From assembly GCA_030844625.1 (NCBI GenBank), contig JAUUNJ010000193.1:1-5564 (forward strand): a stretch of DNA of 5,564 nt, given 5' to 3'. Made by a program: the position numbers and the translations under genes. This stretch comes from Roseburia sp. (GTDB lineage Bacteria; Bacillota; Clostridia; Lachnospirales; Lachnospiraceae). A model generated the notes under the pieces. That model saw nothing but the letters and a program-made list of their open reading frames with translations, was not told where the DNA came from and ran no database searches. This document shows positions 1 to 4,814 of this stretch, piece by piece; within the stretch, counting starts at the first letter, position 1; the number at the start of each line of letters is the position of its first letter.

Positions 1-139
1 TACTGGCTTTTGTTTTTCCGTTTTCAATTTCATTTAAGTTCTGCCTGCTAATTTGCAATTCCTGTGCCAGTCGTGATTGAGAATAATCACAGGCATTTCT
101 CTTTTGCTTTAATGTTTCAATAAATTCTATATCATTCAT
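1..139 (-). CDS. N-terminus of helix-turn-helix protein, probable MobT/Rep_trans-type relaxase (partial, runs off window)
   Basis: Forty-six codons are visible before the window edge. The protein begins MNDIEFIETLKQKRN and continues into a Cro/C1-type helix-turn-helix, with YSQSRLAQEL as the first helix and ISRQNLNEIENGK as turn and recognition helix (about residues 19-42). The start is the ATG at 139-137, eight bases after a GGAGG site at 152-148. An ATG at 146 is ruled out because its frame stops after four codons. In Tn916/ICEBs1-type elements the relaxase (Orf20/NicK; MOB_T, Rep_trans fold) is encoded just downstream of oriT, and many clostridial versions carry an N-terminal helix-turn-helix. 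An oriT-like palindrome lies about 200 bases upstream here on the same strand, which is the main reason for the relaxase call. From the visible part alone it could be a plain XRE repressor; the catalytic domain is not in the window. Confidence 0.65.
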   Translation of the reverse strand, partial: MNDIEFIETLKQKRNACDYSQSRLAQELQISRQNLNEIENGKTKAS

Positions 140-156
140 GCTTCATTCCTCCAATC

Positions 157-187
157 AAAAAGGCATATACTCATAGGAGCATACACC
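157..187 (-). terminator. Intrinsic terminator or attenuator directly upstream of the relaxase-like gene
   Basis: On the minus strand, GGTGTATGCTC (187-177) pairs with GAGTATATGCC (172-162) around a four-base loop (CTAT). All 11 pairs form, three of them G:U wobbles, and TTTTT follows (161-157). On the plus strand the wobbles become A:C mismatches, so the structure works only in minus-strand RNA. The run of Us ends four bases before the GGAGG of the next gene. Transcripts arriving from oriT and beyond should therefore stop here, or be attenuated, before the relaxase-like gene. I saw no clear competing antiterminator. Confidence 0.7.
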
Positions 188-337
188 TTGTATCTTATAT
201 TTATTTTCTATTGATATGCTGTTTTAGACCTGTCGGATAAAAAGAATATGGTGTGAAGTGAAATAAGTTCTTATAACCTTATAAATCGTTGCATATCAGC
301 AGTTTTGTATTTATTTTTTCTCTTGTCTTTTGTAATA
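188..337 (-). other. Non-coding leader between oriT and the relaxase-like gene
   Basis: No convincing gene lies in these 150 AT-rich bases. They hold an 8-base inverted repeat, TGATATGC at 212-219 and GCATATCA at 291-298, separated by 71 bases, and a short direct repeat TTATAAG (minus strand, around 285-271). Several weak -10-like hexamers occur on the minus strand, such as TATAAG and TATTCT, but none has a good -35 partner, so I do not call a promoter. The position, just inside the transferred strand next to oriT, would suit relaxase-accessory binding sites or a single-strand origin; that is inference only. Confidence 0.35.
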
Positions 338-364
338 GTACCCCCCTGTTAGATAACGGGGGCT
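338..364 (-). other. oriT: Probable oriT nick-site palindrome (Tn916/ICEBs1 type)
   Basis: The minus strand reads GCCCCCGTTATCTAAC followed by AGGGGGGTACT. A run of Cs and a run of Gs form an inverted repeat (358-362 with 342-346) around an 11-base loop ending in CTAACA. As I recall it, the ICEBs1 oriT has the same architecture, a C-run, a short loop ending in GCTAACA, then GGGGGGTA. Tn916 has a related site upstream of orf20. The relaxase-like gene downstream on the same strand and the flanking inverted repeats support the call. A GC hairpin of this kind could also resemble a terminator, but no T-run follows it on either strand. Confidence 0.75.
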
Positions 365-463
365 TTATGGCTCGCTGACGCTCGCCCCACCGTCAGAGTG
401 AACCAGCCGTTTGCCAGCAAAACTGGCATGGCTTGATGTCTTACGACCGCCACCACATCTGGA
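365..463 (-). repeat. GC-rich oriT flank with nested inverted repeats
   Basis: This stretch is markedly GC-rich (37 of 60 bases at 361-420) and contains three short inverted repeats. They are CTGACG (375-380) with CGTCAG (391-396), GCCAG (413-417) with CTGGC (423-427) around CAAAA, and ACCGCC (446-451) with GGCGGT (471-476). The last one reaches into the end of the response-regulator remnant. GCTCG also occurs twice, at 370-374 and 380-384. Repeats on the non-transferred side of nic are usual in oriT regions, where relaxase or accessory proteins bind. No coding frame is convincing here. Confidence 0.5.
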
Positions 464-685
464 TCACTCCGGCGGTGTTGCTGTCTTGCCTACCATTTCC
501 TCATTTTCCGTGTACTTATATCCAACACCTCTGACAGTGACGATATAGCGTGGTCTGTCCGGCTCCGGCTCAATCTTCTTTCTTAATTTCCGTATGAATG
601 AAGTCAGATTATTAGGGTCTGCCGGATAGTCATATCCCCATACATTTTCATAAATCTGTTCTTTGGTAAAAACCTGCTCCTTTTT
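464..685 (-). pseudogene. 3' remnant of an OmpR/PhoB-family response regulator (winged-helix domain only)
   Basis: The minus frame encodes 73 residues and ends at TGA (466-464). It starts in KKEQVFTKEQIYENVWGYDY, continues with DPNNLTSFIRKLRKKIEP and PRYIVTVRGVGYKYTE, and ends in a short tail. This is the second half of a Trans_reg_C winged helix: the recognition helix with its LRKKIE pattern and the RGVGYKY beta-hairpin wing. The phospho-acceptor receiver domain (about 120 residues) and the first strands of the DNA-binding domain are missing. No ATG, GTG or TTG start is usable: the frame is closed by TGA at 703-701 and the only methionine is ten residues from the end. The fragment abuts the permease stop codon (686-684), so its 5' part was lost in a recombination or deletion. 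Wording of this kind is common in VanR-like regulators on clostridial elements. Translation is unlikely, except as read-through from the ABC operon transcript. Confidence 0.85.
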
Positions 686-1340
686 AAAATTCTTTTTTGT
701 TCATAATTGACAAACTGATTTTCATTGAAACCAATAACATCAACAAAGCGATAATAATTGCAATAGCGATAAGAACTCCCATGCTTACAGTTGGCAAATT
801 ATCTAACAGACTAACTAAATCAATATTGAAAATGGCTTCTGCTCCTTTCACGATAACGAGAGTGATTACTGCCAGACCGCCAAATGCACCAATCATAGCA
901 ATTCTTCCTTTATCTCCACCGAATTTTAGCAGAAAAGGAAGCGTGATTGCTTGAACGACAATCATAATAGGTAAAATCATCAATGAACTCTGTACTAAGT
1001 CTGTAATAGGTAATGTATCTTTCAATACAGTTGTAATTATTCCTAAAACAGTTGCCAAAACCCAAGCCATACACCCCAATAATAGACCAAGAAAGTATTT
1101 TTCACTCACATAATGATTACGTGTAATAGGTAATGTAAACAGAAACGCATTTCCATTATCAAAATCATCATAACTGATTGTGCTTACTGTAAAAAGTGAT
1201 ACAATGAAACTCAGAAAACCTAATGGGAATATCACATCATCAGTAAATATCATCATTCCGATTACAATCGCCAAAATGAGCAACAGAAAATTTTTCTGTA
1301 ACATCATCAATTTCAAATCTTTTACGAATAAACCTTTCAT
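684..1340 (-). CDS. ABC-2 type transporter permease (PmtB-like / ABC2_membrane_5 family)
   Basis: The 218-residue integral membrane protein begins MKGLFVKDLKLM, the short amphipathic start seen in this permease family. About six membrane segments are visible, near residues 18-32, 36-56, 83-106, 117-136, 147-166 and 187-206. The loop FLFTLPITRNHYVSEKY (66-82) matches the hallmark LP-x-R segment after the second helix in ABC2_membrane_5 proteins. It should form the membrane pore for the ATPase encoded upstream. Its ATG overlaps the ATPase stop codon (ATGA, 1340-1337), and an AAGGGGGA ribosome binding site lies inside the ATPase gene, so the two are translationally coupled. Length is normal and the protein looks intact. 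The substrate cannot be read from sequence; relatives such as the staphylococcal Pmt system export toxic or amphipathic peptides. No terminator follows, and the gene runs straight into a response-regulator remnant. Confidence 0.88.
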   Translation of the reverse strand: MKGLFVKDLKLMMLQKNFLLLILAIVIGMMIFTDDVIFPLGFLSFIVSLFTVSTISYDDFDNGNAFLFTLPITRNHYVSEKYFLGLLLGCMAWVLATVLGIITTVLKDTLPITDLVQSSLMILPIMIVVQAITLPFLLKFGGDKGRIAMIGAFGGLAVITLVIVKGAEAIFNIDLVSLLDNLPTVSMGVLIAIAIIIALLMLLVSMKISLSIMNKKEF

Positions 1341-2188
1341 TGTTCTGTCCCCCTTATCATCATGGTAATGACTTCATCTATTGTACCTTTTTCAATGGCA
1401 ATTTTAGGATAATTCTCCATATAATACTGTTTCTGATTTGTCAGACAGCTATATCCATATGTTTCTTTTTTGGAACGCAATATAAACTGTTTATCCAGCT
1501 TGCTGTATTGTTCTGCGTCTACTTTTAATAAAGCATAGTCACTAAGAAGAACGTCTGTATCTTCATGCAGAATAATTTTTCCGTCATGTATCATATAAAG
1601 GTCATCACATAGCGACTCCAAATCACTGGATATATGAGAGCTGATTAAAATGGAGCGTTCTTCATCTTTTTCCAGAAATTCTCTTAACATTTCAAGCAAT
1701 TCGTCTCTTGCGATTACATCTAAACCTGCTGTCGGTTCGTCCAGTATCAGCAGTTTTGCATTGTGTGAAATTGCAACCAGCACTTTTAATTTTGCTTTCA
1801 TTCCTGTTGAAAATTCTTTTATCTGTTTATTCATAGGTAGTTGAAATTTCTGTACCTGTTCTATAAATAGTGATTTGTCGAATTTTGAGTACATATTCTG
1901 CAATATAGGGATAATATCTTTTATCTTCAGATACCCACTAAAACCAGAATCCGACAATACTACACCCAATTCCTCTTTATCTTTTGCTGTGAAGTCTTTT
2001 CTGTCCTTTCCAAGTATGGTAATATTTCCGCCGTCAGTTGAAATCAAACCTAATATCGCCTTAAATGTTGTGCTTTTTCCAGCACCATTTTGTCCAATCA
2101 AGCCTGTTACACATCCAGACATAAGCTCTAATGAACAATCAAGAGAAAAATTATCATAATGCTTTTTCAAGTGTTCAATTTTTAACAT
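1337..2188 (-). CDS. ABC transporter ATP-binding protein
   Basis: This 283-residue ATPase energises the permease encoded next. Walker A is GQNGAGKST (32-40), the signature is the variant FSTGMKAK (126-133), Walker B is LLILDEPT (147-153) with catalytic Glu151, the D-loop is AGLD (154-157), and the switch His185 lies in ILISSHISSD. The usual Q-loop glutamine is not evident: the corresponding stretch reads GVVLSDSGF (75-83), a substitution I have seen in the GntR-linked YtrB/PmtA-type ATPases. A C-terminal extension of about 75 residues follows the nucleotide-binding fold, as in BcrA-like exporters. The ATG at 2188 follows a GGAGGG site located in the last codons of the GntR gene, with only three bases between that stop and this start. 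Together with the GntR regulator and the ABC-2 permease it forms a single transcription unit. Peptide or antimicrobial export is a family-based guess. Confidence 0.93.
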   Translation of the reverse strand: MLKIEHLKKHYDNFSLDCSLELMSGCVTGLIGQNGAGKSTTFKAILGLISTDGGNITILGKDRKDFTAKDKEELGVVLSDSGFSGYLKIKDIIPILQNMYSKFDKSLFIEQVQKFQLPMNKQIKEFSTGMKAKLKVLVAISHNAKLLILDEPTAGLDVIARDELLEMLREFLEKDEERSILISSHISSDLESLCDDLYMIHDGKIILHEDTDVLLSDYALLKVDAEQYSKLDKQFILRSKKETYGYSCLTNQKQYYMENYPKIAIEKGTIDEVITMMIRGTEQ

Positions 2189-2191
2189 ACA

Positions 2192-2563
2192 TCAACCCTC
2201 CAATATCAACTCAAATAAACTTTTTATATCTTCATCACTAATACCACATCGTCTGCCTTTTTGGATAGCCTGCTCCAAATCCGCTTCCAATTCTTTTTTC
2301 TGTTCTTCCAAAAGCAGTTCTGTATTTGTAGCCGCTACATAAGTGCCTTTTCCATGTACTGTAACCGTAAAACCCTCACTTTCCAAATTGTCGTAAGCTT
2401 TTTTTACAGTTAAAGCACTTATTTTTAGTTCCTTAGAAAGTGTACGGACAGATGGAAGATTGTCGTTTTCCTTTAGTTCCCCGTTGCGTATGAGCATTTT
2501 AATCTGGTCAACAATCTGTTCATATATGGGAACCATTAGGGAAGTATTGATTATAATTTTCAT
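2192..2563 (-). CDS. GntR-family transcriptional regulator, YtrA subfamily
   Basis: The protein has 123 residues, the short form typical of the YtrA branch of GntR repressors. The winged helix spans about residues 10-77, with PIYEQIVDQIKMLIRNGEL as first helix, LPSVRTLSKELKISALTVKKAYDNLE as helix-turn-helix, and GFTVTVHGKGTYVA as wing. The remaining ~45 residues (79-123) form the small helical dimerisation tail rather than a large effector domain. The ATG at 2563 is preceded by AAGGAAGGA. It is the first gene of the GntR-ATPase-permease operon, the usual arrangement for YtrA/PmtR-type repressors that control their own transporter and are released when a toxic compound binds. A symmetric operator lies in the promoter just upstream, supporting autoregulation. 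The inducer is unknown. Confidence 0.92.
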   Translation of the reverse strand: MKIIINTSLMVPIYEQIVDQIKMLIRNGELKENDNLPSVRTLSKELKISALTVKKAYDNLESEGFTVTVHGKGTYVAATNTELLLEEQKKELEADLEQAIQKGRRCGISDEDIKSLFELILEG

Positions 2564-2589
2564 TCTTTATATCCTTCCTTCTTTTCTTG

Positions 2590-2630
2590 ATAACAGTATA
2601 TAACAGTTGCAAACTGTTGTCAAGTGTTAT
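2590..2630. promoter_or_regulatory. Symmetric operator within the GntR-ABC promoter
   Basis: The core AACAGTT (2602-2608), GCA, AACTGTT (2612-2618) is a perfect 7+7 palindrome centred on 2610. Outer arms ATAACA (2590-2595) and TGTTAT (2625-2630) share exactly the same centre. The core fills the -35/-10 spacer and the outer arms overlap the two hexamers, so a bound dimer, or pair of dimers, would block RNA polymerase. The GntR protein encoded immediately downstream is the obvious candidate. Confidence 0.75.
2595..2623 (-). promoter_or_regulatory. Promoter of the GntR-ABC operon
   Basis: The minus strand carries a perfect -35 TTGACA (2623-2618), a 17-base spacer (2617-2601) and the -10 TATACT (2600-2595). 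Transcription should start near 2588, giving a short leader of about 25 bases before the GntR ATG at 2563. Of all promoters in the window, this one is closest to the sigma-A consensus. The spacer is filled by an operator palindrome, so the promoter is probably strong but repressed. Confidence 0.85.
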
Positions 2631-2660
2631 ATAGTGTTTGTTTTAAATTTTCTTTTGAAA

Positions 2661-2695
2661 TTAAAAACATGCAAATCAATATAGAAATGCATGTT
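2661..2695 (-). terminator. Probable AT-rich terminator downstream of the XRE fragment
   Basis: AACATGCA (2666-2673) and TGCATGTT (2688-2695) are perfect 8-base inverted arms around a 14-base loop. On the minus strand the hairpin is followed by TTT AATTT, giving five consecutive Ts with the end of the stem. It would separate the XRE fragment from the GntR-ABC promoter. The stem is AT-rich and the loop large, so termination may be weak; a protein-binding site is an alternative. Confidence 0.5.
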
Positions 2696-2755
2696 AAAAA
2701 ATATAGTATTCTATTGTAATTCCTTTAACGCAAGCAGGTGTTTCATGGATTGTTT

Positions 2756-2902
2756 CTAATATCCTTTTGTTGGGGAAACTCCACACTCCCATTTCGATAT
2801 TGTTTTATCACTGATTCCCAACAATTCAGATAATTGTTTCTGTGTATACCCTTTTGCCTTTCTTTCATCAGAAATAAACTTTCCAATTTTTACCTGATCC
2901 AT
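2756..2902 (-). CDS. Short XRE-family helix-turn-helix protein, probably truncated
   Basis: Forty-eight residues begin MDQVKIGKFISDERKAKGY and contain a nearly complete Cro/C1 helix-turn-helix: TQKQLSELLG, turn, ISDKTISKWECG (20-41). A good AAAGGAG site lies seven bases before the ATG (2902-2900). Full-length relatives continue after the WE-x-G motif with a proline-containing turn and two further helices; here the frame ends abruptly in GVSPTKGY and a TAG. Shifting by one base at the CCCC run (about 2777-2780) lets the frame continue as FPNKRILETIHE and on to a TAA next to the downstream hairpin, so a frameshift or sequencing error is possible. Even the shifted tail does not look like a normal XRE C-terminus. 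The gene may be a remnant, or it may still make a minimal DNA-binding protein acting on the palindromes upstream of it. Confidence 0.7.
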   Translation of the reverse strand: MDQVKIGKFISDERKAKGYTQKQLSELLGISDKTISKWECGVSPTKGY

Positions 2903-2954
2903 TGTTTTTCTCCTTTCTGACCACAGAATAGTATATAAAATAGATGTTTTACAC

Positions 2955-3019
2955 CCACGGAACGTAGAGAATGGTGAATATATGCGGATTCTACGCTTCG
3001 TAGATTATAAAATATCTAC
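2955..3019. promoter_or_regulatory. Cluster of CTACG/CGTAG palindromes upstream of the XRE gene
   Basis: TCTACG-CTT-CGTAGA (2990-3004) is a perfect 6+6 palindrome with a 3-base centre. A second, imperfect copy CCACG-GAA-CGTAG lies at 2955-2967, its centre 36 bases away. GTAGAT (3000-3005) also pairs with ATCTAC (3014-3019). The repeated half-sites with the same 3-base gap look like operators for a dimeric regulator. They overlap the proposed -10 and start point of the XRE promoter. The XRE protein itself is the simplest candidate to bind them. Confidence 0.55.
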
Positions 3020-3033
3020 TGATTTCCTGTTTA
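3004..3033 (-). promoter_or_regulatory. Candidate promoter for the XRE gene
   Basis: On the minus strand a perfect -10 TATAAT (3009-3004) is preceded at 18 bases by TAAACA (3033-3028), which matches four of six -35 positions. Transcription would begin near 2997, inside the perfect TCTACG palindrome. A second -10-like TATACT (2935-2930), closer to the gene, has no acceptable -35, so I prefer this one. Confidence 0.5.
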
Positions 3034-3048
3034 ATCTATATCATAATA

Positions 3049-3735
3049 TTACCATAAATCATATTGTTTCATAGTTTCTACATTTCGATATTCATGCTTC
3101 TCATAATATCCTATCAGCTTACCTTCATCTCTGAGTGCCACCATGTAAACATCTTTATTCAGTTTCTCATTGTGAAAAGTATAGACGAAATTATGGCTTT
3201 TATCTGCTGCAAACCAGTCCACAACTCGCTGTATTTTATCCCTGGATTCCGGATTATGACAATCTAACAGACTTCTTCCAATAAGTTTATCTCCACCTCG
3301 CTTCGCACAGCTGGTAACAGCTGCCGGATTCATGTAAATAATCTCATGTTTGAGATTGCATATAACAACGGATGCCCTGTCCTGATCAACAATACTTTTA
3401 TAAAAGCTGACATAGGATTTAAACTTAATTACCTTTTCATTATCCAGCCGTCTTTGAAGTTGTGGTTTCTTTCTTCGATAATAATCGTATATCTCTCCTT
3501 CAGGTATCCAGATTTGTGCCTCATTTATCTTATCAATTACAACTTCAACAATCTGCTCATCTGCTAGTAAATCAGGTACTTTATCATACTCTGTTACATA
3601 CTTTCTGTATTCTTCATACACCCAGCCTGTAATCTTATCCTTCTGTTTCATCTTGAGATCACTAAACTTTTTATTCAGCTGTAAAAGCTGACCATCTATC
3701 TTTTTATGTATTTTTGTTTTTTTACTTTTTGCCAA
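3049..3735 (-). CDS. PAS-domain protein with unrecognised N-terminal domain
   Basis: The gene encodes 228 residues with no transmembrane segment or signal peptide. Residues 1-34 are strongly basic (KSKKTKIHKK). Residues 35-100 look like a compact helical domain (WVYEEYRKYVTEYDKVPDLL, then IWIPEGEIYDYYRRKKPQLQRRL) that I do not recognise. Residues 117-215 form a PAS fold: ASVVICNLKHEIIYMNPAA, then GRSLLDCHNPESRDKIQRVVDWF and a final strand pair around VYMVALRDEGKLIGYYE. No histidine kinase, GGDEF or other output domain follows, so the basic N-terminus may be the output, possibly nucleic-acid binding. The start is TTG (3735-3733) after AAAGGTGGGAG; an in-frame TAA lies at 3759-3757 and no ATG comes between. 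The gene has its own promoter after the upstream terminator, so it is probably a separate sensor-type unit. The ligand is unknown. Confidence 0.8.
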   Translation of the reverse strand: MAKSKKTKIHKKIDGQLLQLNKKFSDLKMKQKDKITGWVYEEYRKYVTEYDKVPDLLADEQIVEVVIDKINEAQIWIPEGEIYDYYRRKKPQLQRRLDNEKVIKFKSYVSFYKSIVDQDRASVVICNLKHEIIYMNPAAVTSCAKRGGDKLIGRSLLDCHNPESRDKIQRVVDWFAADKSHNFVYTFHNEKLNKDVYMVALRDEGKLIGYYEKHEYRNVETMKQYDLW

Positions 3736-3804
3736 ATTTCTCCCACCTTTATATAATTAACAACTTTTGCTAATATAACGCATGTTTCGCATTTATCTTT
3801 TCAC

Positions 3805-3813
3805 ATTATAACA
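3805..3813 (-). promoter_or_regulatory. Extended -10 promoter for the PAS-protein gene
   Basis: The minus strand has TGTTATAAT (3813-3805), a perfect -10 with the upstream TG of extended -10 promoters. No good -35 is found at 17 bases, which the TG extension can compensate. It lies between the terminator of the preceding operon and the PAS gene, about 70 bases before the TTG start. CGCAT occurs three times nearby (3779-3783, 3788-3792, 3829-3833), of uncertain meaning. Confidence 0.6.
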
Positions 3814-3834
3814 TCTATCATATTTATCCGCATT

Positions 3835-3864
3835 AAAAAAGGACGCAGAATCTCTCCCACGTCC
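3835..3864 (-). terminator. Intrinsic terminator of the SpoVG-DUF6674 operon
   Basis: On the minus strand GGACGTGGGA (3864-3855) pairs with TTCTGCGTCC (3850-3841) around a GAGA tetraloop. The ten pairs include three G:U wobbles, and TTTTTT follows (3840-3835). The hairpin begins six bases after the TAG of the DUF6674 gene. Confidence 0.9.
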
Positions 3865-3870
3865 TCAAAT

Positions 3871-4791
3871 CTATCTGGCTTTATCTTCCCTTACCTTCGA
3901 AACTTCCTTATATGCCGCTTCCTGCTTCACCTCATCCGCATCTCTAGCCTCAAATGCATCTGCATTATACTGATACTCCTGCGGCTCAGCGACCATCGGT
4001 GAATATACAACCTCTGCTTCTACTCGCTCAGCTTCTGCCCTCTCCGGCTCTGTCTGTTCCTGTGCTTTCGCATTCTCCATATGCTTTTCCTTATCAAGCT
4101 GCACATTCATAGCCAGATTATCCAGCTTATCAATCGAAGCATCCAGATGAAGCTCCATTGTTACAAGCATCTTTTTCACAGCTTTCATAGGTGCAAGCAC
4201 CGCCTTTGTAATGGGATGTTTCTGCTCTTTCTGTGAGTAATCCACCTCTGGCTTGTCAGCAAAAGTGCGGAATGCATTGGCTACTGTCTGCCCTGCTTCA
4301 CGAAATCCTTTTGCAAGAAGTGCTGTCTTTGCTATATCCTTATCTGTGGTCTTGATTGCACCTCTTACATTCTCTCGAATATCCAGAAATCTTTTCTTAA
4401 TTCCTAAGAACTCAGATACCCTGTATAATGCAGCTCTTCCCTTTTCCTTTGCTTCTTCGACTATGCCCTTAGCAGTAGATTTGACCTGTTCTTTCACTTC
4501 TAATACCTGTGACTTTATCTGCTCACATCTGGTATTAAGTCGCTCCTGTGCTTCTGACAATGCCTTTTTTGCATTATTGACAAGTGTATCTTCCTGCATT
4601 TCTTTGATCTGGTTCTGCATGTTGGTGAGTTCTTCCGTCATGGAATCAATCTTTTTCTCCAGTCCGTCCACATAGCTGCATATCTCAAATACATCGTTTG
4701 CCTTCTCTTTCATGGCATTTTTCTTTAGTAATTCGAGAAGTTCCCTTATAACCTCCTCATTGGTAAGTGTTTTTCCTGCTTCCATATCCAT
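3871..4791 (-). CDS. DUF6674 family protein, coiled-coil mobile-element protein
   Basis: The product has 306 residues. It opens with a short helical segment (VIRELLELLKKNAMKEKAND, 14-33), then FEICSYVDGLEKKIDSMTEEL and a long heptad-like coiled coil to about residue 125. A conserved-looking middle follows (ALYRVSEFLGIKKRFLDIRENV, 120-142), then NAFRTFADKPEVDYSQKEQK and KAVLAPMKAVKKML, and a charged, Glu/Ala-rich low-complexity tail from about 237. It has no signal peptide or membrane span. I recognise it as DUF6674, a family common in Lachnospiraceae conjugative elements and of unknown function. The ATG at 4791 follows GGAGG (4803-4799) with seven bases between; a second in-frame ATG two codons later is less well placed. 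It lies 60 bases after the SpoVG stop and ends at a strong terminator, so the two are co-transcribed. A cytoplasmic scaffold or accessory role is inference only. Confidence 0.85.
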   Translation of the reverse strand: MDMEAGKTLTNEEVIRELLELLKKNAMKEKANDVFEICSYVDGLEKKIDSMTEELTNMQNQIKEMQEDTLVNNAKKALSEAQERLNTRCEQIKSQVLEVKEQVKSTAKGIVEEAKEKGRAALYRVSEFLGIKKRFLDIRENVRGAIKTTDKDIAKTALLAKGFREAGQTVANAFRTFADKPEVDYSQKEQKHPITKAVLAPMKAVKKMLVTMELHLDASIDKLDNLAMNVQLDKEKHMENAKAQEQTEPERAEAERVEAEVVYSPMVAEPQEYQYNADAFEARDADEVKQEAAYKEVSKVREDKAR

Positions 4792-4814
4792 TCTGTTTCC
4801 TCCATTCTGTAAAT

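Noticed and set aside
133..146. Alternative ATG at 146-144 for the relaxase-like gene
   Set aside because: Its frame stops after four codons (MKHE); the ATG at 139 has correct spacing from GGAGG and opens the helix-turn-helix frame.
342..362. CCCCC...GGGGG hairpin as an intrinsic terminator
   Set aside because: No T-run follows on either strand, and the sequence fits an oriT nick region much better.
697..2159. Several short plus-strand open frames opposite the permease and ATPase genes
   Set aside because: All are antisense to genes with complete conserved motifs, and none has its own recognisable domain or convincing translation signals.
2930..2935. TATACT as the -10 of the XRE gene promoter
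   Set aside because: The hexamer is good, but the -35 position at 17 bases reads GTGGGT, and a better -35/-10 pair exists at 3033-3004.
3064..3567. Two plus-strand open frames opposite the PAS-protein gene
   Set aside because: Hydrophobic-looking translations arise from complementing Lys/Glu-rich coding sequence; no ribosome binding site or family match is visible.
4253..4675. Plus-strand open frame of 140 codons opposite the DUF6674 gene
   Set aside because: It lies entirely antisense to a well-supported gene, has a Ser/Phe/Leu-rich composition typical of the complement of coiled-coil coding DNA, and lacks a good ribosome binding site.
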